A stretch of 64,000 nt of DNA from Heterodera schachtii (lineage: Eukaryota > Nematoda > Chromadorea > Rhabditida > Heteroderidae), in NCBI GenBank assembly GCA_023374025.1, contig SIJG01000007.1:2608636-2672635 (forward strand). Reading direction: 5' to 3'. The notes below the pieces were generated by a model, which ran no database searches, was not told the DNA's origin, and saw only the letters and a program-made list of their open reading frames with translations. This document shows, one piece after another, positions 32,126 to 43,534 of this stretch. Each line of letters starts with the position of its first letter. The stretch's first letter is position 1. The translations under genes were made by a program, and so were the position numbers.

Positions 32126-33818
32126 TTACGAAAAAGGCGACGAATTAAAAGTGCCAAATTTGTGGAAATATTCATCTCTCAGACTATCTTTTGCTTCTTC
32201 ATTTTTTGCGTTTTCAATTGCTTTTTCCTGTTTTGCCTTTTTTTAGTTTTTTCATATATTTTTTCCATTTTTTTTTCAAATTCTTGCCGAAGTTTGTCTT
32301 CCAATTCGTTTGGTAAATTTAAACATTTTTTTCCATTTTTGCACATTTTTTGATCCGTTAATTTTTACATTTTGTTTAAAGTTACTAAACCAATTTTCAT
32401 CCTCTTTGTTTCCATAATTTAATTCGATTTCATTTTTCAAAAACAGCAGGTTAGAATTGATACCGCTTTTCCAAAAAGATTTAGAAATTTTATTCAGAGA
32501 TTTGACGACGGAACTTAACTCCATTTGAAAATTACGGTTATCATGAAAAAAATTGGTTTAATTGCTAGAAATTTCTTGGCCAATTCAGTACTTTTACCTT
32601 AAAAAACATTATTTATAACAGTTAAAAGTTTTTAATTTAGAATAATAATTGCATAAACACCTTCAACATATAGTCGAAATAAATATTCGTACAATATATG
32701 CAAATATTTTCGATATTTTTGGCATTTTTCTTTAAATTTCTTCCCAATTTTAACACAATGCCATTTTTCTCGCATCAAATACACAACGCCAAGACGGGCC
32801 TCATATTTTTGCGTCAAATGCTCTTTCATTTTCTCATTTTCGTATAAACCAAAGGAGATCCTGCGTGTATCATCATAAAAATAGATATTTCCTTTCTCTT
32901 TCCTTAGAGTTAAATAATTTGAATATTCTTTGGCCATTTTAAAAAATTGCTCAAAATTTGTCGCTAATCCTTTGACAAATTCTGATAATATAGCATTTTT
33001 AGTCTAAACTTTGTATTTATATATTAAATTTCATTTATTATTAAGTCACACCCATGTCCATGATTCATTGAATGTTGTATCCACAATTATTTTATGTTTG
33101 TCATCATTTATTTGATTGGCTTTCCATGGATTGTCTTTTATTGCCTTTTCTTCTGCCTTTTTCAACATTCTATTAATTTTTCTTCAAAATCTTTTTCAAA
33201 ATTTTGTTTTAATTATTCCTTCTAAATTTTCTTTTGTTTGCCATTCATTCGCTGTGTCAATTGTCAATTGCAAAATCATTTCATTAATTGGCAATTTTGG
33301 TTCAAAATTTATGCAATAATAATTAAATTTAGTTAATTTATGTTATAAATTTTACTCCATTTTAAATTAAAATAAAATTGGGAAATTTTGACAAGGCAAT
33401 TCATCGCATAAATCAGTGGTCCTTCAATTTCAATTTCACTTTTAAATATAAATTTTGGCTTCACTGTTGGAATTCCGACTCATTCTTTGAACAAATATTC
33501 GTACAAAACTTCCAAATATTTGCGATATTTTTGGCATTCTGTCCATTCGTATTCTTCAAATTCCTTTGCAATTTTATCACTTTGCCAATTCTTTCTCATA
33601 AAACACAAAATGCCAAGGTGCGCCTCATATTTTTGCTCCGAATAATCACTAATTTGAATTTCTTGCTGACCTTTCATAAATGAAATTAGTATTTTGTGAT
33701 CCACCTAATTAAAATAGACTATTAAATTAATTCCCTAATTACTCACCGATGGACTCGCATTAAATAAAAAAGGATGAGCAATAATTATAAAAGAAATTAA
33801 AGAGAAAAAATAAATCAT
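32126..33818 (-). pseudogene. Family copy M, four-exon pseudogene
   Basis: Exon 1 (about 33747-33818) keeps a hydrophobic leader and donor. Exon 2 (about 33050-33704) has a premature TGA where other copies read REYVG (33480) and shifts in the QNF region. Exon 3 (about 32660-33005) is open (EYSNYLTLRKEKG, QKYEARLGVVYLMREKW) but lacks several codons before CQKYRKY. Exon 4 is frameshifted after NVQKWKK and its end motif is degraded, TAA at 32126. A TATA-like block near 34005 and dyad repeats lie upstream. Confidence 0.8.
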
Positions 33819-33994
33819 TATTTTTCTTAAAGAAAATTAAATGTTCATTGAATTAAAAGTGAAATAATTATATTATTTTCCAATTTATTTGATAAAAAAG
33901 AATTTTAAAAATATATTAATTCAGAAATTGATTAAATCTATAAATTAATTTAATTCTATTTTTCAATATTTTAATGTAAATATTAAATGAAAAA

Positions 33995-34200
33995 ATGGAA
34001 TATCACATAGCCTTATAAACAGAGGAAAAATCATAAGTAGAATATTCCAAATCTATTTTTTACTTTAGGATTATCCAAATCTATTTTTTACTTCTCTATA
34101 TTTTACTTTTAAATTTATAAATCAGTAAATTATGATGCAATATTTAAAAAATTGGGATTGATCATCCATCAGTAGGATTATCCAACTTATTTTTTACTTA
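33995..34200 (-). promoter_or_regulatory. TATA-like block and dyad repeats upstream of copy M
   Basis: On the complement, TTTATAAGGCTATGTGATAT lies at about 34000-34020, about 190 nt before the ATG. Three dyad units follow (about 34035, 34070, 34170), two of them in shortened form. The segment 34200-34550 is AT-rich with nothing supported. Confidence 0.6.
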
Positions 34201-35109
34201 ATATAAATTTATATATTATTATTAAATAATAATGCAATATTAAAATTCGCAATACTGAATCGTCCGACGTTTAATAACGCACCAAAACAGTCATAAAATG
34301 GAGCGAGAAAAAAGCCCTAATTATTTATGCATTTTAATCCAAACTTATTTTTTAGTTATCGATCTGAAAAAGTGAAAAAAACAATTCTCGAAAATTTGCC
34401 CGAACAAAAAACTTAAACAAATTTTTAAAGAAAAGAGAAAATTGTAAAATAATAAAAATAACAAAAAATGGGAAAAAAGACAGAACAATTCTCAATGAAA
34501 ATGAAATAGAAAAAGCATAAAAACTAAAAAAAAATCAGGAGAGTCGATCATTTTGTGAAAAGGATTTTTAGCCAAAGTTGGAATTATATTCTCTTTTCCG
34601 AAGCTCTTCCTCTGTCATATTCTGAATTTGTAATGGCTTTTCAAATTTCGCCTTTTTTCATTTTCTTTTACCATTTTATACATTTTTTGCTCAAATTCTT
34701 CCCGAATTCTTTCATTGTCCGTTTGTGCTTTCAAAATTTGTTTTCCCTTTTCTCTGATTTTTTTGGACCAATTTTTCTCCTCTTTGATTTCATAATTTAA
34801 TTCTTCCTCATTTTCTAATTGTATTTCATAATAAAAGGCTTTGTTTTTGTATTCATATTTTTCCCAAAAGAAGTTCGAAAGTTCGTTCAGTCCTTTGACA
34901 ACAACAATTAAACAGCCCGGAATATATTGTACAATAAATTCTGGCTTCATCAATGATGGCAATTGTTTCGACTCCTTCGGGTTTTTAGCTTAATAAATTA
35001 TCATTATTATTTTAATAAAATAAAAATTCCAATTAATGTAAAACTTAAACAAACCTTCAGCATACAATCGGAACAAATATCTTATATAATAAAGATGAGT
35101 GTCTGTATC

Positions 35110-36291
35110 GGGACCCACGCGTTTCGGCGCTCCCGTTTCGGCGCCCGTGTTTCGGCGCTCGCGTTTCGGCGCCAGCTCGTTTCGGCGCCCGCGTTTCGGC
35201 GCCAAAAAATTATAAAAGTTTCAAATACTTGGTTAAAATCAACAAACAAAAAACAAAAGCTTCTTTTTTAGTAATCATTTTCATCGAATATGCGTTCGAA
35301 AATTGAAACAAAAAAAACAAAAAGTGTAGAGGCCTAATTTGGACGGACCTAAACAATCTCTTCATTCGTCTTGCAACGCTACACTTGTACCGCAAAAACC
35401 AGCAACGGTAATTTAGAAAAGAACATTTCTCTTAATTCGGTTTTTCAAATTTGTAAATTAAAATATTTAGGCGTGAAAAATGGATTTTCCCGGTGTGCCA
35501 TGTCTAATGACTTCCAAATCGCAAACATCGTACGAAAGAATGTTAACATTTTTGCGTGCTGCGTGGCCAAATTTTGCTCCCATTTCTTTTTTCCGTGGAT
35601 TTTGAAATGGCTATGTCAAATGATGGCTTTTCGACCTCTCATTGATGGTCAGAAAATAAATGTTATTTTCAATTTTTAAATAATTTTTTAGGCTTTTGGA
35701 CAATTATGTTGGGCGTCCTCGTCCCCATGGCACATGGTCGCAACCGTTGTTCCGTCCGGATCAGTGGAACATCTATCAATGGACATTGGATGGAGATGAG
35801 AGGAAGTATCAATGGACATTGGATGGAGATGAGAGGAAGTACAACAACGCAGAAGCGGAGCACCACCGTTTGCAGGACGCGTTCAATTGTCGTCATCCAT
35901 CATTGTGGCATTTCATTGATGTTCTTCGACGTGAACAGAAAGCCGCCGACCACAAATACAATTCTGCGATCGCTGGATTGTCACCTGAGAAAAAGAGAGG
36001 AAAATCCACCCAATCTCCAGTCCAATCAATTTCACATTATTTTGGAATTTCTTCGAGGCATTTCCCACAATTACCAAATGAACCCTTGAAAATTTTTGCT
36101 TTTTGTTAACTATTTATTATTGTTTTTTATATGTATTGATAAAGCGCTAGGTTTTTTGATTTTTTGATTTTAACAAAGTTTTGAATTTTTATATCTTTTG
36201 GCGCCGAAACGCGGGCGCCGAAACGAGCTGGCGCCGAAACACGGGCGCCGAAACGCGAGCGCCGAACGGGAGCGCCGAAACGCATGGACCC
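35110..36291 (+). mobile_element. MULE-like element with ~95-bp repeat-rich inverted ends
   Basis: The left end starts GGGACCCACGCGTTTCGGCG and the right end is the inverted match ending ...CGCATGGACCC. Both ends are made of five to six CGTTTCGGCGCC words. Flanks TCTGTATC (35102-35109) and TCTATATC (36292-36299) form an 8-bp duplication with one mismatch. It lies inside the Helitron at 35080-38939. It contains a transposase C-terminal fragment (35696-36109). Confidence 0.7.
35696..36109 (+). pseudogene. MULE transposase C-terminal fragment
   Basis: The frame reads YVGRPRP, then WNIYQWTLDGDER, NNAEAEHHRLQDAFNC, HPSLWHFIDVLRREQ. This follows the C-terminal end of Mutator-like transposases and related domesticated proteins (YxGR..., WN.Y, RTNNxxEGWH..., HPxxWxFIxxLxxEQ). 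The normal RTNN Arg is replaced, and an 11-residue unit YQWTLDGDERK is duplicated in tandem (33 bp). There is no DDE catalytic part. The final ~50 residues after REQ look unrelated or low complexity. An upstream frame at 35371-35679 may be another degraded part. Confidence 0.6.
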
Positions 36292-37189
36292 TCTATATCC
36301 GCCATGCTTGAATTGGCGTGGCGTTTGTAATTGTTTTGCGTTAAAAAATATGTTTTGGTTTGGTTTGCGTTAAAAATGAATTTGAAAATGGAAATGTTTT
36401 TGTTTGTTTTGCGTTAAAAAAGCATTTGAAAAATGGAATGTTTGGTTTTGATTTTTCAATTTGTTTTGCAATAATCATTCTTAAAAATGTACCTAATTTA
36501 TTTGCTTTTTTATGTAGGTTCATAGTTTATTAAGTTATTTGTTATATGAATTTGTTTTTTGTAAACGAAAAAACGTTTTTGTTTTTTTGAGTATATTGTT
36601 TGACTTTGATGTACTGGTTGTTGTTTCTCATGTTTGTTTGTTTATTTTGGTTTTGTGTTCTTCGCGTGAAATAATTATGCTAATGCTCAGGCTTAATGTT
36701 TAATCTGTTATTATATTTTGGTTTCTTTGTCTAATTTTTCTGATTTAGGCAAAATTTGAGTGCTTAATTAAAATAAATGTCAATAGGTTTAAAGGTTATT
36801 TACTGCTCTGCCGGTTCGGCAATATCTCCACACTAACTGCCGGTCGGCCTTTCATCATAATGCTTAGCAATTTCTGAAGAAGTTAAAGTAATTGCCTTAA
36901 TTGCCTTTTGTACTCAGAATTATGTAAAAAGTGAGCTAAAATTCGTTTTTGTGGTTGAGACTGTGATTTTAGCTTTTCCATATGTAATTGTATTTGCAAA
37001 ATTTAGATAATGAGCTGTGTGATGGCCTAACGTTTTGTTGAATGCCTTGAGATTACGAACTTCCCAAATGCTGATGTTATACAGTTTAGCGCAGAAAATG
37101 GACTCATGATTTATTGGAAACTTGTAAGTTCTTAATTCTAAGCTTTAATTGGAATGTTTTAATTTGACTATATTGTTTGCAAGGTTTGG

Positions 37190-37925
37190 AATTGTTTGAG
37201 AAAAAGTGTGGTTCGAGTTAGAAAATTACATTAGTCTGGTATGTGGTTTGTGTTAGAGAATAGTGTGGTGTGTGGTTTATGTTAGTAAACCACATTAGTG
37301 TGGTATGTGGTTTGTGTTAGACAATAGTGTGGTGTGCGGTTTTGTGTTAGTAAACCACATTAATATGGTGTGTCGTTTGTGTTAGACAATAGTGTGGTGT
37401 GCGGTTTATGTCAATCAACCAATTAGACAATAATGTGTGTGGGTTTTGTGTTAGACAATAGTGTGGTTTGTTTTTATGTTAGTAAACCACATTAATGTGG
37501 TTGTTGTTTGTGTTAGACAATAGTGTGGTGTGCGGTTTTGTGTTAGACAATAGTGTGGTGTGCGAATTATTCAGTCAACCACATTAGTGTGGTGTGTGCT
37601 TTGTGTTAGACAATATGTGTTTTGTGGTTTATGTCAGTCAACCACCTTAGTGTGGTGTGTGGTTTTTTAGACAAGAATGTGGTGTGTTCATGTTTTTGAT
37701 AAAACATTAGTGTTTGTTCTGTGACTTTAGTGTGACGCAATAATTTGTGTTATGTTTTTGATAAAACATTAGTGTGACTTTAGTGTGAGGTCATGTTTTT
37801 GATAAAACATTAAGGTTTGTCGTGTGACTTTAGTGAAAGACAATAAGGTGCGTCATGTTTTTGTAAACATTAATGTTTGTTCTGTGACTTTAGTCTGACA
37901 CAATTATGCGTGTCATGTTCGCGAA
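37190..37925. repeat. GT-rich minisatellites inside the Helitron
   Basis: The span 37190-37720 holds about eight diverged units of GTGTGGTGTGTGGTTTATGT with AAACCACATTAGTGTGG, which can pair as inverted words. The span 37725-37925 holds about four units containing TGTGACTTTAGTGTGA and TTTTTGATAAAACATTA. The segment 36300-37190 is T/G-rich and has several GCGTTAAAAA words, but no gene. Confidence 0.75.
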
Positions 37926-38880
37926 GCTGCCGAGTCGTACCTTACAAGAAAATGTCAAGAAAAAAGAAAGAAAATGCTAAGAAGAAATGCTTGACCATAA
38001 GAAAATGAACATGACTGTAAGAAAATGTCAAAAGGGAGGAAAAAGCTAAAAATTTTGTTCCATAAAAAAGGCCAAAAGATTGGTCCGAGGCCGCGAAACG
38101 GCCAAACCGTACCTTCCAAGAAAATGTCAAGAAAAAGGAAAGAAAATGCTAAGAATAAATGCCTGAAGGTAAGAAAATGCCAAGACATGAAAATGCGAGG
38201 AAAAAGCTAAGAAGAAATGCTTGACCATAAGAAACTGCCAATAAAATGCTAAGAAATGTTATGCAATAAGAAAGGCCAAGAAGCTAAAAAGATTAGGAAA
38301 ATGTTAAGAAATGTTGTACCATAAGAAAATGAATGCCTGACTGTAAGAAAATGCCAAAAAGGTTTTGTGCCATAAAAAATGCCAAAAGAATGGTCCGAGG
38401 CCGCGAAGCGGCCGAGCCATGCCTTCCAAGAAAATGTCAAGAAAAAAGAAAAAAATGCTAGGAAAATTGTTAAGAAATGCCTGACCTAAGAAAATGCCAA
38501 AAATGAGGAAACGACGAGGAAAATGCTAATTTGTAAGTGTGAAGTGATATGTAATTAAAAATGCCAAGAAACAAAAGATGAGGAAATGCTATGAATGTTA
38601 TGCCGTAAGAAAATGCCAAGAGAATGATCCGAGGCCGCGAAGCGGCCGAGCCGTACCTTCCAAGAAAATGTCAAGAAAAAAGAAAAAACGCTAAGAAAAT
38701 TGCTAAGAAATGCCTCACCTAAGAAAATGCCAAAAATGAGGAAAGGACGAGGAAAATGCTAAGAAATGTTATGCAATAAGAAATGCCAAGAAGCTAAAAA
38801 TGTTAAGAAATGTTGTGCCATAAGAAAATGCCAAGAGAAGGGTGCGAGGCCGCGAAGCGGCCGAGCCATTTTCGGTTTTA
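37926..38880. repeat. AAGAAAATGCCAAG minisatellite with GGCCGCGAAGCGGCC hairpins
   Basis: Purine-rich units of AAGAAAATGCYAAGAAATG type are interspersed with about five copies of a higher-order segment. That segment carries CCGAGGCCGCGAAGCGGCC followed by CGTACCTTCCAAGAAAATG, at about 37920, 38088, 38397, 38632 and 38847. The palindrome closes on a GAA loop. The clean repeats suggest recent amplification. Confidence 0.8.
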
Positions 38881-39300
38881 TCATTCATAATTTTACAACA
38901 CATCTGTACTTCCTAGCGGGGGATGCGCCGAAGGCGCTATTCATATAAAATCTCCAAATATTTTCGAAATTTTTGGCATTTTATTCGTCTTTTTCAGATA
39001 ATTTATTCGCAATTTTATCACATTTCCTATTCTTTCTCATATAATACATAATGCCAAGGCACTCCTCATATTTTTGAGTCAAAATCTCTTCCATTTTCTC
39101 AATTTATTCGCTGTGTCAATTGCCAATTGCAAAATAATTTCATTAAGTGACAATTTTATTTCATTTTCCAATTTTATTCCATCATTCAATCTCTTCTCAC
39201 AAATTTTTTTTTATATATTTAAACATTTTTTTGACAATTTATACTATATTTTATTAAAATCGAAAATTTTTTTGAAGACTACCATTTAATTCGATTTTTT

Positions 39301-40215
39301 CAAAACAAAATTAAAATGACTTTTCATGAATAAAATTAAACATAGTAATTTTTCGCAAGTTTCGGGCTCAATATTTAAATATTTTAGATATTTTGTTCAT
39401 TAAAATCCCCAAATGACAGGTATCTCTGGTCCCCAAATCTCGTTTTTTAGAATTCCATGTGATTTATTTAAAATTTTCTGGATATTTAACCAAAAAATAA
39501 AAAATAAAGAATTAAATTAGCGACCCTATTAGCAGCATCGCCAAATTTTACTTTCCGAAATAAAAATAAATTTTCGCTTCACTGTCGGCATTTCGACGTA
39601 TTCTACATATGTACAATATTTGCGATATTTTTCAAATTCTTCATGCGCCCCAATTTTGTCGCATTGCCAATTCTCCCCCATAAATTCCAAGGTATGCCTC
39701 GAATTTTAAAAATGAACAGATAACATCATAATTAGAAGCAAAAAATTCCTTTTTTATAGCCAATCAAAAAAATTTATGAGAATTTACGCCGAATTTTTAA
39801 TCGTTTGGTCTATGTGGACAGTGAAAGTTGGGATGAAAATTATCATTTCTGCACAAAAAAATTTTAATTATTTTTTTCATTTCACTTGGACTATCCAGAA
39901 AAATTCTGTGAAAATGTAAAAAGTATTTGAAATAAATTGTGAAAATTGGGGGTTTTCTTGCTTTATTTTCATATTAGCTTAGCATTCATAATTATCATTT
40001 GTTCTTAAAATGCGCCGCTAGAGAAAAATTAAAAACCATTTTATCGAAATAAATTACATTAAAATAAGAATTTTAAAAGAAAAATATAAAGAAAATTACA
40101 AAAATTTAAAAATATTAAAAAATTAGAAAGAATGACGGAGCAATTCTAAATGAAACATAATAGAAAATATGAATGATCAGCAGAAGAATGCGAATTTTGT
40201 GTGTAAAGCAAAAAA
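39301..40215. pseudogene. AT-rich spacer with a minor exon-2 scrap
   Basis: The span 39560-39720 (complement) keeps traces of exon 2 (CDKIGAHEEFEKY-like, EVKRKFIF-like) with many lesions. The span 39400-39440 has CCCCAAATGACAGGTATC, a weak match to transposon-end words at 10735 and 61205. Otherwise nothing is supported. Confidence 0.4.
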
Positions 40216-40366
40216 AAAAATTATGAAAATAGCGACGAATCGAAAGTGCCAATTCCGTAAAAATAGACAAAATCCAGCTTTCTTTTTTCTTCATCATTTT
40301 CTGTTTCTGACTTTGCTTTTTCCAATTTCTCTTTTGCTTCCTTGACATTTTCCTTGACATTTTCGC

Positions 40367-41826
40367 TTAAACTTTCCATTTTTCGTTTAAATTCATTTCG
40401 AAAATTGGCAATATTTTTATTTCTGTTTTAGTTTTGGATGAATTTATCCCACTTTTATCCTCTTTTATTTGATAATTTAATTCTTCCTCATTTTGCAATT
40501 TAATTTCATTTAAGAATGGACTTTCATTCTTGTTGAAAAAAAAATTCCAAATTTCATTCATAATTTGTACAACAATAGTTAAATTAAAAGGATTTCCATC
40601 ATTACTCGTAAATATTGGCTTCACCGCCGGCAAATGATAGGCTAATTCAGCGTTTTTAGCTTTAAAATAATATTTATTATTTAAAAAAAATATTCAAATT
40701 AATAAATGTCAAACCTTCAACATAAAGTCGGAACAAAAATTCGTAAAAAATGTGCAAATATTTGCGATATTTTTGGCATTCTGACCGCTCAAATTCTCCA
40801 AATCTCTCCCCAATTTTGTCACAGTGCCAATTCTCTCTCATCAAATGCACAATGCCAATTTTGAAGGGCAAAAAATTCACAAAATTTTTGTCATAATATC
40901 TTTCAGAAATTCGGACAAATTTCTTAATGTTTGTCGCCTGTCTTTTGACAAATGCGCAAAACACAGCATCTTCTGTCTAAATTTGAGTAATTCAAACAAA
41001 TTTTATGATAATTGAAAACCTACCCATGTAAAATCACTGAATTTTGAATCCAATATTATTGAATGTTTGTCTTTCTTTTTTGCTAACCATGGATACTTTA
41101 TTTTCCAATTTTCTACCGCTCTTTTATTCATTTCCTCCAAGTTTTTGTTTAATTTTTCTCGAATTATTCCGTCCAAACTTTCATTTGTTTGGCATTCACA
41201 CGCTGTGTCTATTGCCAATTGCAAAATCAGCTCATTAATTGGCATTTTTGGTTCATTTTCAAATTTTATTTCATAATTTAATCGCTCCACATTCAACAAT
41301 TTTGGTTCAAAATAATAAATGAAAAATTTGTCTAATTTAAATCCAAAAAAAACACTTTGAATTGATTCAAAATAAAATTCCCAAAGTTTGGCCAGACAAA
41401 ATATAACATAAATTATTGGCCCTTCAATTTCAATTAGGTTTTTAAATACTAATTGTGGCTTTACTGTTTGAATTCCGACGTATTCTCTGTACAAATATTC
41501 GTACAAAATGTCCAAATATTTGCGATATTTTTGGCATTCTGTCCGTTCATATTCTTCAAATTCATCTGCTATTTTGTCACAGTGCCAATTCTTTCTCATA
41601 AAATAAATAATGCCAAGGTGCGCCTCATATTTTTGCTTCGAATAATCACTAATTTGAATTTCTTGCTGACCTTTCATAAATGCAATTAGCATTTTGTCAT
41701 CCACCTAATGAAAATAGACTATTAAATTAATTCCCTAAATAATTTACGCACCGGTGGACTCGCATTTAAAATTGGAATTAAACAATGATTAGCAATGATT
41801 ATCAAAGAAATTAAAGAATAAACCAT
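40367..41826 (-). CDS. Family gene P, inverted partner of L with shifted C-terminus
   Basis: Model on the complement: exon 1 41752-41826, exon 2 41024-41704, exon 3 40715-40976, exon 4 40367-40659. Splice sites and phases are the same as in gene L, and exons 1-3 are the same length. The product is about 436 residues with the same leader (ILNASPP), KYEAHLGIIYFMRKNW, ECQKYRKYLDILYEYLYR and KIGIVHLMRENW motifs. In exon 4 an A-run is one base shorter than in L after TEIK, so the frame shifts and stops at 40367. The older reading frame continues on the DNA to a TAA at 40221 with family-like codons (KENVKEAKEKLEKAK, DSSLFS), which L has lost. The gene may be expressed with a new tail, or be newly broken. 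Confidence 0.65.
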
Positions 41827-42002
41827 TATATCTTTTTAAATAAAGGTAAAATGTTAAATAAAATTAAGAGCAATTAAAATTTTCAATTTATTTACGTAAA
41901 AGTGAATTTAAAAAATATTTTTATTAAGAAATTTTGCTATTATCTAAAATCAATTTAATTCTTTTTTTCAATATAAAGTAATTATTCAAATGAAAATATT
42001 AA

Positions 42003-42270
42003 ATCACCCAGCCTTATAAACGAAAGAAATTTTTATTACAATAATGATTAAAGTAGGATTATCCAAATCTACTTAACAAAGATTTATTATATTAATAATG
42101 AATGACATTGTTTAAAATTATAAATGATATGATGCAATGTTTAAAATTAGGATTGATCAAAAGTAGGATTATCCAAATCTTCTTAATAAATGTTTATTAT
42201 TTAAATAAAGATCAATATTTAAAAAATTGGGGGATGATAATAAGTAGGATTATCCAAATCTTCTTAATAA
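42003..42270 (-). promoter_or_regulatory. TATA-like block and dyad repeats upstream of gene P
   Basis: On the complement, TTTATAAGGCTGGGTGATTT lies at about 42003-42022, about 180 nt before the ATG, followed by three dyad units (about 42055, 42165, 42245). It mirrors the promoter of gene L. Confidence 0.7.
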
Positions 42271-43198
42271 AATGTTTATTACTTATTTGTTAGTGTGTAA
42301 CACATAAATTCTGTCTTCTTTCATTTTTTATACCTAATAAATGAATTATTGGAGGGCCGAGTCTGAAAGTCGTCGAGTCACCAAGGTTGTTTTTAAATTT
42401 TTATAGGTGCTAATTTGTATAGATAATACAGATTGTCTCGAAAATAAAGTTATATAAAAATTTGACCAAAAACAAACAGTTTAAACTAGTGTTACACGGG
42501 ACCGGGACGGGTATTCCCGGTCTCCCGAGGTCCCGGTTAAAAGCCCATGTCCCGGTCACGTCACAGTCCCTGTTGGGCAACGGGGAACCTTGAAAACAAG
42601 CAATCGTAAAAATAGATGGTCTGATTGAAAATTAGTGATGGAAATTGAGGGAAATGAAAATTTTTTGGAAAATATATTAATATATTTTTTATTGTATTAG
42701 TAAAGTGCGTAGTTTGCCGGTGGACAAAAAGTGCAAAATCATTTATCTGACATTTCCTATAATTTTTTATCAATTTTTTAAATATAAATAAGTTAAAATT
42801 TAATTAAAGTGATGCTTACTATACATTCTTCTAAAAGTTTTGTTGGATCTCGAAAAAAATAGTTAAATTTTTCCTAATATTAAATAAATGATTAGCCATA
42901 TTAATTTGATTTTTTTTTTAAATTTTGAAGTTTCAATGGCACCTATAAATTTTATTAATAAAGCCTAAGCATAGGCTTAGACCAAAGCAATCTATATAGA
43001 ATTGAAGAGGATATATTTCCATTTTTTCTCTAATTTGAGTTCTTTTTTTAATTGTAGTCCATTCGTAATTGAACTTGAAAATGTTTAAAAATTCAAGGTA
43101 ATCTGGCTAATGATTTAAATTAATATTAATTAATTTTAATTATTTTTTTCGAAATCTTTTATAAGAATTATATATTTAAAAATTAATTAAAATAAATT

Positions 43199-43402
43199 TT
43201 AAAATATCAAGAATTCTTTCTGATTCTCTACTTCTTTCCTAGGGTTCAATTCCCTCCAATTTTCTGTTCCGATCATTTTCCATCTAAAAATTGTTGAATT
43301 TTGAACATTCAACAATTTTGCAATTTCATTGTCACTCATTTTCGGGTTTTCTCCTTTTATTTGCCAATAAATTTTCATTTTTTCTTTTGCCTTTTTTCTC
43401 AA
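43199..43402 (-). CDS. Small HTH-like ORF, right-arm copy
   Basis: A 67-residue frame from ATG at 43402 with MKIYWQIKGENPKMSDNEIA, then KLLNVQNSTIFRWKMIG and a charged tail. The centre looks like a homeodomain-like helix-turn-helix. The left-arm copy at 28764 has the same core but an early stop, so at least one copy is decaying. It could be a fragment of a transposase or of a larger DNA-binding protein; no partner exons were identified. Confidence 0.4.
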   Translation of the reverse strand: MRKKAKEKMKIYWQIKGENPKMSDNEIAKLLNVQNSTIFRWKMIGTENWRELNPRKEVENQKEFLIF

Positions 43403-43534
43403 ACAGCGAATGTCAAATTTTTGTTAAGCTTTCGAATGATACCATGATTGTTGGATTTGTAACAACAAAAAAAAAAGTTATAGGACGAAAACTTGGGCTG
43501 GCGCCAAAACGTCGGCGCCAAAAACAATACAGAC

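Larger units (their letters stand above)
35080..38939 (+). mobile_element. Helitron (3.86 kb) inserted in exon 3 of copy N
   Basis: Begins TCTTATATAATAAAGATGAG after a host A and ends in a GC-rich segment (TAGCGGGGGATGCGCCGAAGGCGCTA-type hairpin, stem GCGCC-GAA-GGCGC) before a host T. There is no target-site duplication. Removing it restores the family sequence AACAAATATTCATATAAAATC. The end composition matches the Helitron at 20235-22042. No Rep/helicase frame is seen. The interior holds a nested MULE-like element (35110-36291), a GT-rich part and three minisatellites. The terminal CTRR is not perfect (CTA at the join), so the assignment is probable rather than certain. Confidence 0.65.
34615..39300 (-). 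pseudogene. Family copy N, split by a 3.86-kb Helitron
   Basis: Exon 4 (34615-34988) is open and divergent (LMKPEFIVQY, NEEELNYEIKEEKNW, REEFEQKMYKM), with an acceptor AAG before it. The last ~25 nt of exon 3 are at 35055-35079. The remainder of exon 3 resumes at 38940 and runs to about 39105, with frameshifts. There it is fused to a piece of exon 2 (codons for AIDTANE, NEIILQL) to about 39200. The two exon-3 halves join base-perfectly if 35080-38939 is removed. Confidence 0.8.

Noticed and set aside
35990..36109. Extra domain after the MULE C-terminal motif
   Set aside because: The last ~40 residues show no family match and run into the inverted end of the element. Treated as non-conserved tail.
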